NCBI RefSeq assembly: GCF_029784155.1
Contig: NC_073693.1
Span: 236,286,447 to 236,350,446, forward strand
Length of the DNA stretch: 64,000 nt
Source: Uranotaenia lowii
Lineage: Eukaryota; Arthropoda; Insecta; Diptera; Culicidae
Direction of reading: 5' to 3'
In this document: positions 34,651 to 46,342 of the stretch, piece by piece
How the letters are laid out: each line of letters opens with the position of its first letter
Numbering within the stretch: the first letter of the stretch is position 1
Notes under the pieces: model-generated
Seen by the model: only the letters and a program-made list of their open reading frames with translations
Told to the model about the DNA's origin: nothing
Database searches by the model: none
Made by a program: the position numbers and the translations under genes

Positions 34651-35870
34651 CAATAAAAATGGAAGTTTTGTATTTGAAAATATAATCTTATGATTTTAAA
34701 AAAAACAGGTTATCAGAAATTTCATAAGATTGTCTAAAAAAATCGTTTCATCCATAAAAATATGAATTTTTATCCTTGATTGATTCATGTAGGACCTGAA
34801 TTTGCATTTTAAAACTTCCGAAAAATGAAGACCTAAGAATTATTTATTTATTCCACTACAGGGTGTTTAATAAGTCCTAATAAAAATTAAAATCACGTTA
34901 ATTTGAGTATTGACTGGTCATAATAAATTAGTTTTTACTAGAGTGAAAGGGCAAAGTAATAATGTTTAATTTGATAATATATTTTGGATAACTTCCATCT
35001 TTTATCATAGTAACGAGCTTCAGACCTTCCTCAAGTCCATCGTTCGCTGCACCCTTTTTTGCTAGGGAATACCTTTGTGGACATTTCGTACCAAATACGA
35101 AGAAATAGGGTTTCTAATGAAATGATACACGACACCTACTCTAGTTTATTTACAATAAAGTCAATGATCAAAATATTATATTTATCAATTCTTTTATTTA
35201 TTTAGTCAAACATTGTGGACTACAATACTTTAAATTAATAAAACTTCTTAAAACCAATGTAAGCAACTGTTTTGTTTTTGTATGAAACTGTTTTTAAATA
35301 CCTTTTTTAGTTTTTTTTTCAACGAAAAAAACACATACAAAATCTCAATGAAACTTGATGTTTCCTAGAATAGATTCCTCTTTCTTAACATTAAGCGTAC
35401 ATCTTTCGAGGATATGATAGCTTGCCTCTTACAAATGCTAAAACCACCAACCCACAGAAAGTGTACCTACTTTGTTTGCCGTGATCGGGATTCGATTATT
35501 TCTAGAGTGCACTGTATGTGTACACCATTTGATATATAAGTAGATGTTTTGAATGGTCTTTGTCATCAAATTTAATGTATGATAGTTGTTTGTTTCTTAA
35601 TGAAAGGATGGGTGCGTAAAATTTGAGCTATGAAAGTAATTCAGGACTTTTTGTAACAACATCATTGACAAATGCAATTTGAGGAAATTCCCAGCGTTTA
35701 CTAAGAGGTTCTATATCAATAAATTTATATCAAGATACATATGATTGAAAAGGAAAAAGTGGTCTAATTGTTTTCACGAAGAGCTAATGATAAAAATTCA
35801 TTTTGAACAGATTCGAGACGTTACTCGTTAATTTTTTAATTATTATTCCATATGATGATACAGTACTTAA
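34650..35870. other. No gene seen
   Basis: AT-rich DNA without recognisable features. Confidence 0.5.
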
Positions 35871-35877
35871 TCACTCT

Positions 35878-37640
35878 TCAATATTGATCAAACAAAGGAA
35901 ATTTATAAAGTGACTTTAGTGTGTATGGGCCTTGAAAAAAGTTGCTGAAACGCTTGACAAATCCAAACATGCAATTTGCTTTATTGATAATGATGTTCTC
36001 ATATTCTACAAACGTGAGTTTCCAATCAAGTATGACACGGAGATCTCTTATAATTTTGCATTTTTGTATTGATTCACTGGCCTTATTTTGTTTCAAATTA
36101 GAGCAACTATGTTAAACAGTTGCAATTTTTAACATTCAATTGAAGTAGACTTTTGTTGCACCGTTCAAAAAAAAAACATTGATTTCATTTTGAAATGTAT
36201 CTTTGGTTTTTTTATTTTCAGAAATAGTTTAATATCATCTGCTTATATTTGGTATTCAATCCGTTTTAGAGTAAAGGAAATGTCATTTACGAACAGTATA
36301 AAAAGAAGAGGTCCTTAATGAGACCCCTGAGGCACACCAGAGGTTACAACTATAGATTTGGGAAATTCGTTTTGAAAGCGAACGATTGGTGTTCGATCGG
36401 TTAAGTATGATTGTAAACAGGAGAGAAGATGTGGATGAAAGCCATTTTTTTATTTGAAGATTCAAAAGGGTATGTCAAAGGCTTTGCTTATGTCGGTATA
36501 AATAGCCTCAACATGAAAGCTTTTGCTCATGGAATTGATAACGTATATAACGAATTCTAAAAGATTTGATGCAGTAGAGCGCCCTGTGTAGAAACCATGT
36601 TGTTTGCTCGTTATAACATATTTTCTTTATAATTTTTTTCAATTATTATTGATTCAAAGAGTTTAGGATTGCAAGACGGAATAGCCATTTCTCAGTAATT
36701 TCTTACATCTTATTTTTTCGCACTTGAAAATTCGAATTAAAAAAGTTTTTTCTGAATTTAGGCACTTTTCTATAATTTCACGACATATTAGAAAGAATCA
36801 GTAGAGGTTCGGTCAGTTCGGTTGCTAAGTTTTTAAGAAAACATCGGGAAGTCCATGAGGCCCTGCTCCTTTAGCGGCATCAAGTTTTCTAGGTCCTTTG
36901 TAAACATTATTGTAATCAAATTCATTGACTTGTTATATGCTTAATCTGGAATGAATGAAGAGAATTCTCTTTCTCGGTCAATCTTTGTAAAAGTGGCGTA
37001 TATTTCTTGAAAAAAGTTCAAATAAATTACAAATTTCAAGCGGATTATGTCCAATACTATCGTCTATTGTCAATTTGGTAGGGAAGTTTGAATTTTTCAT
37101 CTGCCTTTTAGTAAAGTCAAATATCGCTTTTGGGTTCTATTTGATATCTTTATCACTTTTCTGATTGTTTTTTTCAAAAGAATTTTTACACATGAAATGA
37201 GTTGGCTGCATAAATGTACACAATTTTGATAATTTGTGTGACTTCTGTCACTTCTGTAGGCTTTATGAGCGTTTTGTTTCCTATTTTGTAAGTTTTTCAA
37301 ATCTTTGTTATACCCAACAGGGTTTTACTATTCTAAACATGATTCAGTTAGTGTAAGCCTAAAATTGAAGCTTTGATGAAGATTAATTGTAAAGTTTCGT
37401 TCTCGCCTACGACTGGAAGAAGAATTACTTCATTTTTATCATCCAAAATAAAGTCAGCGTTGCGTTGTTTAAAATCGCCATAAATGTGTAATTTTGCATC
37501 TGGCTGTTCAGCTTTTGTTTTTTCATGAATTTGGAAAACAATTCGAAATAATGTTGAGTGGCATATTCAGGTGGAAAGTACGCAGAAGCGATAATTTGCA
37601 CTTCCTTTGCCAATGCCTTACAATCAAATTCAGAATATGT
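35878..37640 (-). pseudogene. Ancient, heavily mutated LINE ORF2 (minus strand)
   Basis: Collinear domains survive in shifting frames. The endonuclease part is VQIIASAYFPPEYATQHYFE (37613 downward). The reverse transcriptase has LDAAKGAGPHGLPDVF (~36890-36850), HGFYTGRSTASNLLEFVI (~36605-36550), EAIYTDISKAFD (~36510-36475), SGVPQGSH-stop-GPLLFI then LFVNDI (~36350-36285), and the catalytic YADD in which Tyr is replaced by a TAA stop (36235-36246). The C-terminal block is RDLRVILDWKLTF with GFVKRFSNFFQGPYTLKSLY (36096-35878). It spans nearly an entire ORF2 with many stops and indels. Closest in style to the 8.8-9.7 kb relic, not to the intact Jockey. Confidence 0.75.
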
Positions 37641-37991
37641 TTGCGTTTTAATTTCTTCTCAGGGAAAGATAGAATCCAAGGAGACAATAACGCTGCCACC
37701 TATCTAATTTTGGATGATGCTTAATTTCTATTTCTGCGGAACACATTAAAATTCGAACTTAAAACTTCTTCAGTGTTTACACTAGCATCTCAGCTAGTTT
37801 CAGTGAAGCGAAACTAGTTTTAAATTAATTTCTTTAATTTTTACCGCGCTTTTCATACGGTCAACATTTGACATAAAGCATATTGTATTTGTAATTCTTT
37901 TGCAAGTTTAAACATGAGATAAATATCCAAGCTTAATTTAAAGTTTTGAAAACCTTGTAGTGTTACTCATATATGTTTCTCAGGCAATATT
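37641..37991. other. No gene seen
   Basis: Probably upstream remains of the antisense LINE, merging into AT-rich DNA. Confidence 0.4.
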
Positions 37992-37993
37992 TA

Positions 37994-38802
37994 CACTGTA
38001 AATTTTTGCCTCGATTTCCAGCAAAAAAAATTGCTGGAAACGTTCAGCAATCCAAATTTTTGCTGGAAACCAGCAATCGGTTTTCGAATTGCTGGATTTT
38101 TCAGCATTCGGTTATGTGCTTGTCATTTTTGCTGAAAAATCAGCAATCGGTTTTCAAATTGCTGGACTTTCCAGCAATTGATCTAGTTTGCTGGAAAATC
38201 AGCAATCGAGTTGTCAATTTGGAGTTTGTTTTGGTTTCGTACGCTGAAGTAAGGTGAGATTCTATTTTACGAATTTAGGTTAAATTAATATAATTATTTC
38301 ATTTTCCTCTATATTCTAGCAATCAGGCATCAAGTCAAGGGTAAGTTTTTATTGTACAGGTAGATATTCCATTGAAGATACTAATCAAAACTATTTTTAC
38401 ATGTGGCGGATGATCAACATTTTGGCACAAAGCGGCCACCCCAGAGCCGGTGTTAGAAAGTTGTGAAAAAAAAAAGTTTTTTTTGGAAAATAAATTAATC
38501 CCTAATTGAAAATGGGAGAAAATAATTGTTTTTATTGCTTATTATATGCACAGCCAATATTAAACTTTAATTTTATATTGAAATATAAATTTCATACTAA
38601 ATACTGCCGGTTGTGTTGAAAGAAATAGCTGGTTTCCAGCAATCTGGATTGCTGATTTTCCAGCAATTTGAATTGCTGGAAACCAGCATTAACGTTTGCT
38701 GTTTTTTCCAGCAATTGAAATTGCTGGAAATTTTGCTGGAAAGTCAGCGGGACAAAAACCAGCAAAATTTTGCTGGTTTCCAGCAAAAAAAAAATTGCTG
38801 TG
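37994..38802. mobile_element. Foldback MITE made of TTGCTGGAAA units
   Basis: The ends CACTGTAAATTTTTGC and (complement) CACAGCAATTTTTTTTTTGC are flanked by TA (37992-37993 and 38803-38804). Each arm (to ~38200 and from ~38620) is a string of TTGCTGGAAA, TTTCCAGCAA, AATCAGCAATCG and similar words in both orientations, so each arm can fold on itself and on the other. The centre (38215-38610) is AT-rich and non-coding. It is a TA-target non-autonomous element; the superfamily is not proven. Confidence 0.68.
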
Positions 38803-38804
38803 TA

Positions 38805-41800
38805 GCTACAACTATTTATTTTTAAATTACTCAAAGTATGATCCAAAAAAACTTCGAAAGCCACAGTAGAATAATTTTGAAAAGTGTATTGGAAAAATGA
38901 CATAGTTTCACACATTTTCGCTATTTTAAATTCTCAAAAAAAAAAAAAAAAAAAAACAGAATTTTGGCGAATTTTCAAAGGTAGCTGTTATCCTAACTTT
39001 TAATTTTGCAGGAAGCAACTGTCTTGCCAACTGAGCTATATCACAAGCTATGTTGATTTTCGCATCAAAATGATACTTACTCAAAGGCAGTTACATTCCG
39101 GTTCTAGTAGTGTTATTACATTTGTGCTGAAATAATTAATAAAAAAAATCTATCAAAGCGACATACCTATTGCTTCAAAATTCAGCTTTTTTTTTGCATA
39201 AGTGAAATAGTTTTGAGCATTTGGTAGCAGCTTGTCAAAAGTGTGTATTCCAGGACATGTGTTTAAACACATTAAGTTTTATTTACAAATGAATAGTTGT
39301 AGCAAGTTATCAAAACTTTTTTTTGTCTTTTGATCACATCTTATGTAATAAGGTAATTGGGGGAAACTGATAAAATATGATCATTTTTTATTCTTACAGT
39401 GATAGTTAATAATCTATGTTTGTAAGTATTGTCTTATTTTATGATAATAAGTTAATAAACGCGGTGACTTAACTGTGATGTAACTCTCATTTGGGAAGGG
39501 AAGGGGTTGTTATTAATCATACAAATCATGGATGTCTCTTGGTGATGCATGTCTTCGAATTTTTGGAATAAGATTTTATCGAAGGAGATGAAATTCCTCT
39601 ATCAAGATGGCTTGGATCTTATGTGAAAATGACTCCCAAATTCCTTGAAAGAGATAAAAAAAAAAGAATTTGCAACATAAAATTATCTAATAGCGAAGTC
39701 ATTTGGATACCAAAGATTTAAAAAAAAAATAAGACAACGAAACTGACGAATTAGGAAATGATTTCAACAAATCTTCTTGCTGATAGTTAGCATCGTACAA
39801 AAACAAATGGTTGTTAAATTTCCCTCACGAAAGACAATAATGACCTGAATGGAACATTTATATTGGCTTTAAGAAAAATTCGTGAAACTGGTATTGAGGA
39901 AGATATTTTGAAAAAAAATGATTTTTTCGGTAACATAAATACGCCTAAAAAATGATAAATAATTATCATTATGAGGAATTCATATATCAATTACATACTT
40001 AACTCTTTAATGCATGATATTTTTTTTTTTAAATAAGAATAGCAGTTATTTATTCAGTGAAATAATAACATTTTAACTAGAATAATACAACTCAACAGAT
40101 TTGAAGTCGTTATTTTGACTTTTATAAAAGTTATGACCAATCAAAGTTGAAAAATATTTTTTGAAATTCTTACTTCATTTCAATACCATTTTACAAACTT
40201 CTTCCGAACCTTGTTAATTGAGAGCAGGGAGGTGTTTTTAATTGATTGAGCTCAAAAAATTTGATAGAATTTGCAAAACTAAAGAAATGAAACCGTTTTT
40301 CCAAAAACAACTTTTAAAAAAATGAATTTGATTTTTGCAGTTTTTTTTGCATACTTTAGTCTATATCTTACACATATGTACATTAAAATATCGTAATAAA
40401 AATACTATGGACTTGTTTCTTTTAGTCTCTAGAATTATTTTTTTTTTGATAACAACATACATAAATATCCACGCGTTTTTGAGATATTTGGATTTTGATA
40501 AGTGTTGTCTTAAAACAACACTATGCATTTAAGGGTTAAGAAATGATTATTAATAGTTTCAGATAATTAAAAATGATTGTTTTTACAGTTTAACCAAATT
40601 CATGCTAAAATTTTATTTGATCGTAATGAAATCAAAAAACGATTGTATTACCAACAAAAATGTGTGCTCAGTTTATGGGGTGTCGGTATTGAAAATGGGA
40701 TTAGCATTAGTAAATAAGTTGGATAATCAGTCAAATTAAGTTCAAATATCAGAACTGAGGAAAAGAATATTTTCCTGTTCTATAATTTGAAACCCATATT
40801 AATGAAATCACAAAAGAAATGAGTTAGAAAAAAATTAAAGAGAAAAAGAAACAAAGGATTGAAGAAATATTAGAAATGGTTATCATCAAGTTACAGACAG
40901 GAAAAAATTGAACAAATTAGACTGAATAAAAACGTTATAAACTTCTTTGTATTTGTAATCGGTGAGTTTTAAGATTGAAACATTAAGGAATATAACCATG
41001 AGCAAAATCAGGAACAGATAGTGTAATTTTCAGTACACCGATACATTTTTTCCTCATCTGTCCATAATAAGGAACACATAAATATGTTAATAATTAGGAA
41101 CAATAAGTGCCAAATAAGGAACATGAATACACTTTGAAAAACTTGATTTTTTTTAAAAGCTCAAAAATAAGAATTTCAAACTTCAACATAGTCCAAAGAA
41201 GAATTTGGAACTATGTAACCAAAAAAATTTATCCTAAAATTAAAGATTAGATCTTATATCACAATAAAAAGCCCAGAAAAAATATAGTCGAATAAGGCAC
41301 GCCCATCCTACTAAATTTCAGAACAGTCCAATCAAATCTGGTGGTTCGGATTTCATTGAAAAAATGACCAAATTTTGCTTGATTTGATTTTGCTTTCAGT
41401 TTATTTGGAAAATTCAATAAAATAAACAAATTGCACTGTAAAAAAATTTGTATTTATGCTTATAAAATAAAATTTTTTGATCAAGTTTTATGAAAAAAAT
41501 CGTGAGAGTTTTCATGTAAGCCTAAAATACGATTTAAACTCTGACGATAAGTTTTGATTAATAAAAATCTTCAAATCTTTTATTCTTGAATGCTTTTGAG
41601 TAATTTCTGTGTTTCGATAAAATTTTCCCGGATTTTACCGGTATTTTTGGTCGTCATATTTGAAATCAAATTCCTAGATTTGGCTTGGTGTTTATAATCA
41701 ATTGCCCGAATTTGTCCTGCCCGGATACCTGCTAAAAAAATTCTGGCAACCTTAAGTTTAAGGAGATAAATATAAAATACATACTGAGCAAGGCCTAGTC

Positions 41801-42002
41801 GAATTTTGGTGCTTAAATGCATAATGCAGTCATGTTAAGGACCTATCGAATTGGTTTAACTTCTTTTAATTTATAATGTTTTACAAATGTATCAAACAAA
41901 AAATGTACAAAATTTAAAATTTGGTTTTTATTATTTAGCTACAAATCAAAACACATCTAGCCTGTCGAAAACTTATGAGATTTGAACTCAAATGTTTTCT
42001 TA
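38805..42002. other. AT-rich DNA, no supported gene
   Basis: Contains a 20-plus A run (~38938), a half tRNA-like motif (separate entry), and at 41630-41755 a minus-strand segment related to the 'GGTTGCCAGAA...CCGGGCA' repeat also found near 44941. No coding exon is recognised. Confidence 0.45.
39012..39055 (-). repeat. tRNA-like 5' half (A box only)
   Basis: The minus strand reads ATAGCTCAGTTGGCAAGACA, a near-perfect tRNA A-box and D-arm region. The following B box is absent. A truncated tRNA or SINE head. Confidence 0.5.
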
Positions 42003-42075
42003 CCGATACCGGGAATTGAACCCAGTAGTCCTGTCTTACTAGACTTGAGCCAGCCTATCCACTAGACCCCCTCGG
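42003..42075 (-). repeat. tRNA-like unit (SINE head or tRNA pseudogene)
   Basis: On the minus strand GGGGGTCTAGTGGATAGG carries an A box and TGGGTTCAATTCCCGG a canonical B box, spaced as in a tRNA, with a pairable T arm. The acceptor arms do not pair convincingly, so this is not a working tRNA gene. Transcription by RNA polymerase III would run away from the nearby Ig exon, antisense to the host gene. Confidence 0.65.
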
Positions 42076-42248
42076 CGAAAGTACATTTTATTGATGAACT
42101 TATGTATTTACTCACTCAGATTTATTAATATTTTTTCTTTTATCTTTCTATTTTATTTTTCAACTTTTCCTAATACTATATCGAAATTTTCGTCTTTATG
42201 TGATTTGCATATTAATTCCTTAATTCTTTTTTTCTCTTTCATCTACAG

Positions 42249-42408
42249 GACCAAGTCGTTCAACACAATTCCAAATCCGGGGTGATAATGAGCAGTACGG
42301 CGCTGGCGTTGCAAGCCGTTACTCGACATCAGGCCGGCAACTACACCTGTATTGCCTCCAACGTCGAAGGCGACGGAGAAAGCAACACCGTCGACCTGAA
42401 GGTTATGT
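42249..42408 (+). CDS. Internal exon, Ig domain of a Sidestep-like adhesion receptor
   Basis: A 160-nt exon bounded by a polypyrimidine tract with CTACAG (42243-42248) and a GTAAGT donor (42409-42414). It starts in phase 0 and ends after one base of the next codon. Its 53 full codons begin DQVVQHNSKSGVIMS and include LALQAVTRHQAGNYTCIASN, then VEGDGESNTVDLKVM. AGNYTC is the hallmark DxGxYxC/F-strand motif of immunoglobulin domains, with the disulphide Cys. 'GDGESN' followed by VM and a split Tyr codon matches my memory of insect Sidestep-family receptors, which bind Beaten path proteins in motor-axon guidance and synapse matching. The B strand with the partner Cys must be in an upstream exon outside or unseen here. 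Codon use is GC-rich in third positions, unlike the surrounding DNA, supporting selection. Flanking DNA on both sides is presumed intron. Confidence 0.85.
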
Positions 42409-43640
42409 GTAAGTATAAGAGCGGTTTTCTATGGATTGACACAGCTAAGGGATGAAATCCTACGTTCCATGGTTAACTTCTATATTAATAAATACAATCA
42501 TTTGGATTAACCTTCAATCAAAACATTGGCAAACCAGATGACCGAATTGGCTGAACTTGTCATACAAAGCTTAACTCAAAGTAAATCCTTCAATATCAAC
42601 AATTCACCTCCGCACTGAAAGAAAATACAAATAGCATAAGGTGAAACTGACTCCAACCAAGTGCAGCCAACCCCCAGTATCAATGCAGTTTTCCACCAAC
42701 AGAACGACCCGCCTGTTTACAAACACTTTCGACCCGGTGTTGTTTTTCTTTCCAAACGACAACGACGAAAGTGCTCTGTTTTTACTGCTGCTCTGCTACA
42801 CTCTCGTATACAAATTGACATCTTATTCCTTTATGTCATCAAGTTGGGCCCTCGAGTCTTCCTCGTGTTAAGTATCCTCGATCCTAGCCCCCTTTTACTC
42901 GAATGCGGCATCGCCTGGCAATGAAATCTCAAACTCTATCGCCAGTTTCTTGATGGCTGACTAAGGAGCAGGAGGATTTTTTGTTCGTTTCGCTTTTATT
43001 TTTATTTTCTACTGCAAAATCTTTTCCTTTTCCATTACTCCCTCTAGATATATGGCAAAGCAAAGGTGGATGATGTCGAGTCGAGTAGGTACAGCAATTG
43101 AACCCTAACCTGAAGCGATCTGTTTCGCGTCAAACTGCAGACACATTTCACAACCTACCATCCTAACATACTATACATGGTGAAGTGGTTCACGACTCTG
43201 CTGTGGACAGTCTTTGGTGAAGTGTATTTGCTTGTTGTTTTTTCTTTACTTCACATTCGACGATAACGAGTTCGAGGACTTTTAAGGGAAAAGAAAATTG
43301 TTTAATTTGAGGGTTGTAAAAATTTTACAACATGAACGAAAAATTTTACAACAATTTTGCATAAGAAAATAATATAGTGAAAATCGAAACTATCAAAAAT
43401 GATTACAAGGATTTTTTTTATAAACTTTTTATGAAATCTGCTTATTCACAATTGTTTGAGTTCGATGCTATATAAAATACCGTCTAACGGGGCATCATGT
43501 AAAAGCGATTATATGAAACATTTGGATACCACAATACTTATTCAATTTTTGTTTTCATATAATGTAATAAAGTTATCATTTAATGATAATAAAATGATGA
43601 TGACATTGTTTCTCACATCGCGAGATCGTTTTTAAAATTC
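42409..43640. other. Intron following the Ig exon
   Basis: 42600-43290 is fairly GC-rich and repeat-free with non-coding open frames on both strands. No second exon with acceptor and donor was found. The rest is AT-rich. A 'TACCGTCTAACGGGGCATCA' motif at 43480 resembles the end of a mosquito-type inverted-repeat element, but no partner end is visible. Confidence 0.5.
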
Positions 43641-44270
43641 GAGCAATAGATGTACACATTTTTACATTTTTCGATGCCGTAAAAATCTTTGCTCAATATT
43701 ACGGATTGGCTTATTGATATCAGCTACAAACATAATATTGCTTTTACAACCCTTTTGCAAAACTGTTTGTGTTAAAATATTATTCGAACAGTCACCTTAT
43801 TTTGTCGAAAAAATATTTTTAAAATTTAGTTAACAAGCCTGGGCTAAAATGCGTCCAAATGAAAATCAATGATTCACCTTTCAAATCTCGTTTCCATATG
43901 CTGTAATTTGACTGTTTTGCATCATACGTTTGTTTATTTCAAAATTTTATGCATCCAAACATTATTTTTTTAAATTTCAGCTAGTAGAATTTTTGTATTA
44001 CTTTTTACCCCTAAATGTATGCAGCACCCTCTTGCTTTTTCTTTAAAAACATTTTTTTGAATAAAAATTTTTAATAGAAAAAAGTTATATTAAATTCAAA
44101 CGAAACCAAAAATTACTGCAATTGGGCCTTTATGCGTTATAACTTCACAAATTTTTCATAAACTAAAAATTTTCAAACGTTTTTCTTCGATTTTTCATTT
44201 AAACAAAGTTTTTTGCATTTTATCCTTTTTCTTAGTAAGGTGGAAATCGCATGTTTTTGTAAAATTATAA
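43640..44270 (+). repeat. Older dispersed repeat, copy 1 (uninterrupted)
   Basis: Shared with copy 2 at ~48115-48415 plus 49658-49900: ACGGATTGGCTT, GTGTTAAAATA, CGTTTCCATATGCTG, ATGTATGCAGCACCCT and AAAATTACTGCAATTGG occur in the same order. It is intact across the point where copy 2 is interrupted. Non-coding; element class unknown. Confidence 0.75.
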
Positions 44271-44936
44271 ATAACTAGTGAGGCCAATGATTTTTCTAAC
44301 TACTTTTGATGTACAAGCGGTATGATTTTAAGTACCGTAAAACGGGGTGAGATTGATCACTGTTTTCAATATTTTTCTATTTTTTTCTGTTAAAAGGAAT
44401 GTGGCATGTTTCATGTTTTTAAAACCAGTACTGGACTCCTATGAACGTAAAACATGGTTGCAGAAATTAAACAGACTACTTTAAATTTGATTTTAAAATC
44501 GATTTCATCTTTGTTTACAATTTGAAGCTTTCGGATAACATTGATCAGTCTCTATTTTGACGGTTTTATCGAGTTTTCTAGATCATAAAGGATTCAAAAC
44601 ACCTTCATAATATTTATAAATGCTAGTAATTGATAAACTAAGGCATAATGTCGGTCAATCAGGGCCGTAGGAAGAACTGACTCATGAGGGGGGAGTTCTT
44701 GTGACCTATTTTTGCTCAAACAATCTGTGATTTAAAAAAATCCGAAAATACTATTTTTAAATACTATTTTCGTTGTTCATTATTATTTTCATTTACATGA
44801 ATAGTGTATCTTGTTAAATAGAAAGTTTTGAAAATTCATTGTAAACTCTTTTAAATAATGATTAGGGTTTTTAGTAAAAGTCCTTCATCAATGGTAGAAG
44901 TTTTAAAATTTGTGTCATAATCTGGTGAACTTAGCT
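44271..44936. other. No gene; partial inverted-repeat element end
   Basis: TACCGTAAAACGGGGTGAGA at 44334 followed by TTGATCAC is related to, but distinct from, the terminus at 45113. No matching opposite end was found in the window. Confidence 0.5.
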
Positions 44937-46342
44937 TAAGATTGCCAGAACGTGTCCGGGTTTAGCAAATCTAGGCTATTTTATAGAAAACCTGGCAAAA
45001 TTCGGGCATTCTATTTACCAATTTTCGAACCAAACCCGGGCACTATCCGGAAAAATTTGACAAAAATCCAGGAACAATTCAACAAAAATCAAGAACAAAA
45101 ACATTTGACTTACCGTAAACTGGGGGATCTTTGATCACTTTTTTCATTCATTTTTCAATATTTTGGAAGGGGTTGCTTTTTCGAAATACCTAAAAGCTTT
45201 TAAACCCTTACTGAGGTGAGAAGTATAAAACATGACCATTGATTGCAGTAAATTCAAACGACATTGATGGTTAGAATTAATTGTTTATTACAAAACCAGA
45301 TTTCGACTTTCGGGGTAACTTTGATCACTATGGCTTTTACGTATCTCATCATCTTAAAATTTATTATTTTGATGGCATTAAGCGCAGATGGCTCAAAACA
45401 TCGAAAACAGTAATTTTTAGTTTGGACTTAATTGAATTTTTCAACGTTTTCTTTCAAAAACAAATATACTCGAAAGATGGGCTGCATACATTTAGGGGCA
45501 AAAATTTTAAACATTTTTCTATATTTTTGGCCTCAAAAACAAATGAAATTTAACCTTCGTGCAATTCCCTCAGTCCTCGTGCTGTTCCCATGTTATTTTT
45601 TTCTTCAATCTTAACCATATGATAGGGTTTTTAGCCATTTTTTCTATACGGGGTTTTTCATGGAAAATGACCGTTTTTTATCAATATCCAAAAATTATCA
45701 TCAAATGACCATAAAAACTAAACCAAGAAAGAAGTTGAACTTTCACATTGAACAACCGATTTGCTTCTAAATGCTAACATTTGATCAGAAGAGATGTTTG
45801 TTTGTGAGCCTTCAAAAAAAACAGATATTTAAGGATTTTAAAATTATATTCTAAGTTATATAAAAAATTTCCTTAAACAAACCAAATTTAGCTAATTTGT
45901 AACTCAATTTCCAGGCTTTCAAACATAGTTAACAGTTTTCAGATATTTTAACTTTATACTAAGTAAATGATGATTATCTGCAAAAAATTCATGTTTTCAT
46001 CAAAAATACCCCGCTGATCAAAGTTCCCCCAGTTTACGGTACCTTTTTTTTATCGAAAAACTTCAAAATTTAGAATCGTATTTCCGGCTCCCAAAAAATT
46101 GTTTTTCTTTATTTTAATAAAAACAACTTGAAAATTTCACTTTTGGGCGACCAAATTCCAAATTTGAATTATCGAGTTTTTTTTTTTTTGATTGCCCAAA
46201 AAATGTGAATGAATCCGGACAAAATGAGGATATTTTTCAACAAAATTTGGGTAACCGGGCCGGACTGAACCCCCCCAATTTTTTTTAATAAAATATCCGG
46301 GCATGTCAAGGTAAAACCGAGTAACCTGACCACCTTTATCTA
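44937..46342. mobile_element. Possible MITE relic split by a later insertion
   Basis: Left part 44941-45110 (ATTGCCAGAACGTGTCCGGG, then repeated CGGGCA and AAATTCGGG words) and right part 46195-46342 (GGGTAACCGGGCCGGACTGA, ATATCCGGGCATG) share composition and opposed CCGGG/CCCGG words. They look like two halves separated by the 45113-46039 MITE. TAGCTTA occurs at both outer flanks (~44934 and ~46341). A related minus-strand fragment is near 41640-41755. Ends are not secure. Confidence 0.4.
45113..46039. mobile_element. 927-bp TA-flanked MITE
   Basis: The terminal inverted repeats are 25 bp with one mismatch: the left starts CCGTAAACTGGGGGATCTTT (45113-45137), the right is 46015-46039. TA dinucleotides flank both ends (45111-45112 and 46040-46041), as in Tc1/mariner-type insertion. 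The motif GGTAACTTTGATCACT recurs inside (~45312). An open frame at 45281-45553 has no domain. A half copy lies at 30041-30094. Confidence 0.85.

Noticed and set aside
38592..38915. 107-codon minus frame with FQQ..LLE repeats
   Set aside because: Translation of the TTGCTGGAAA foldback units.
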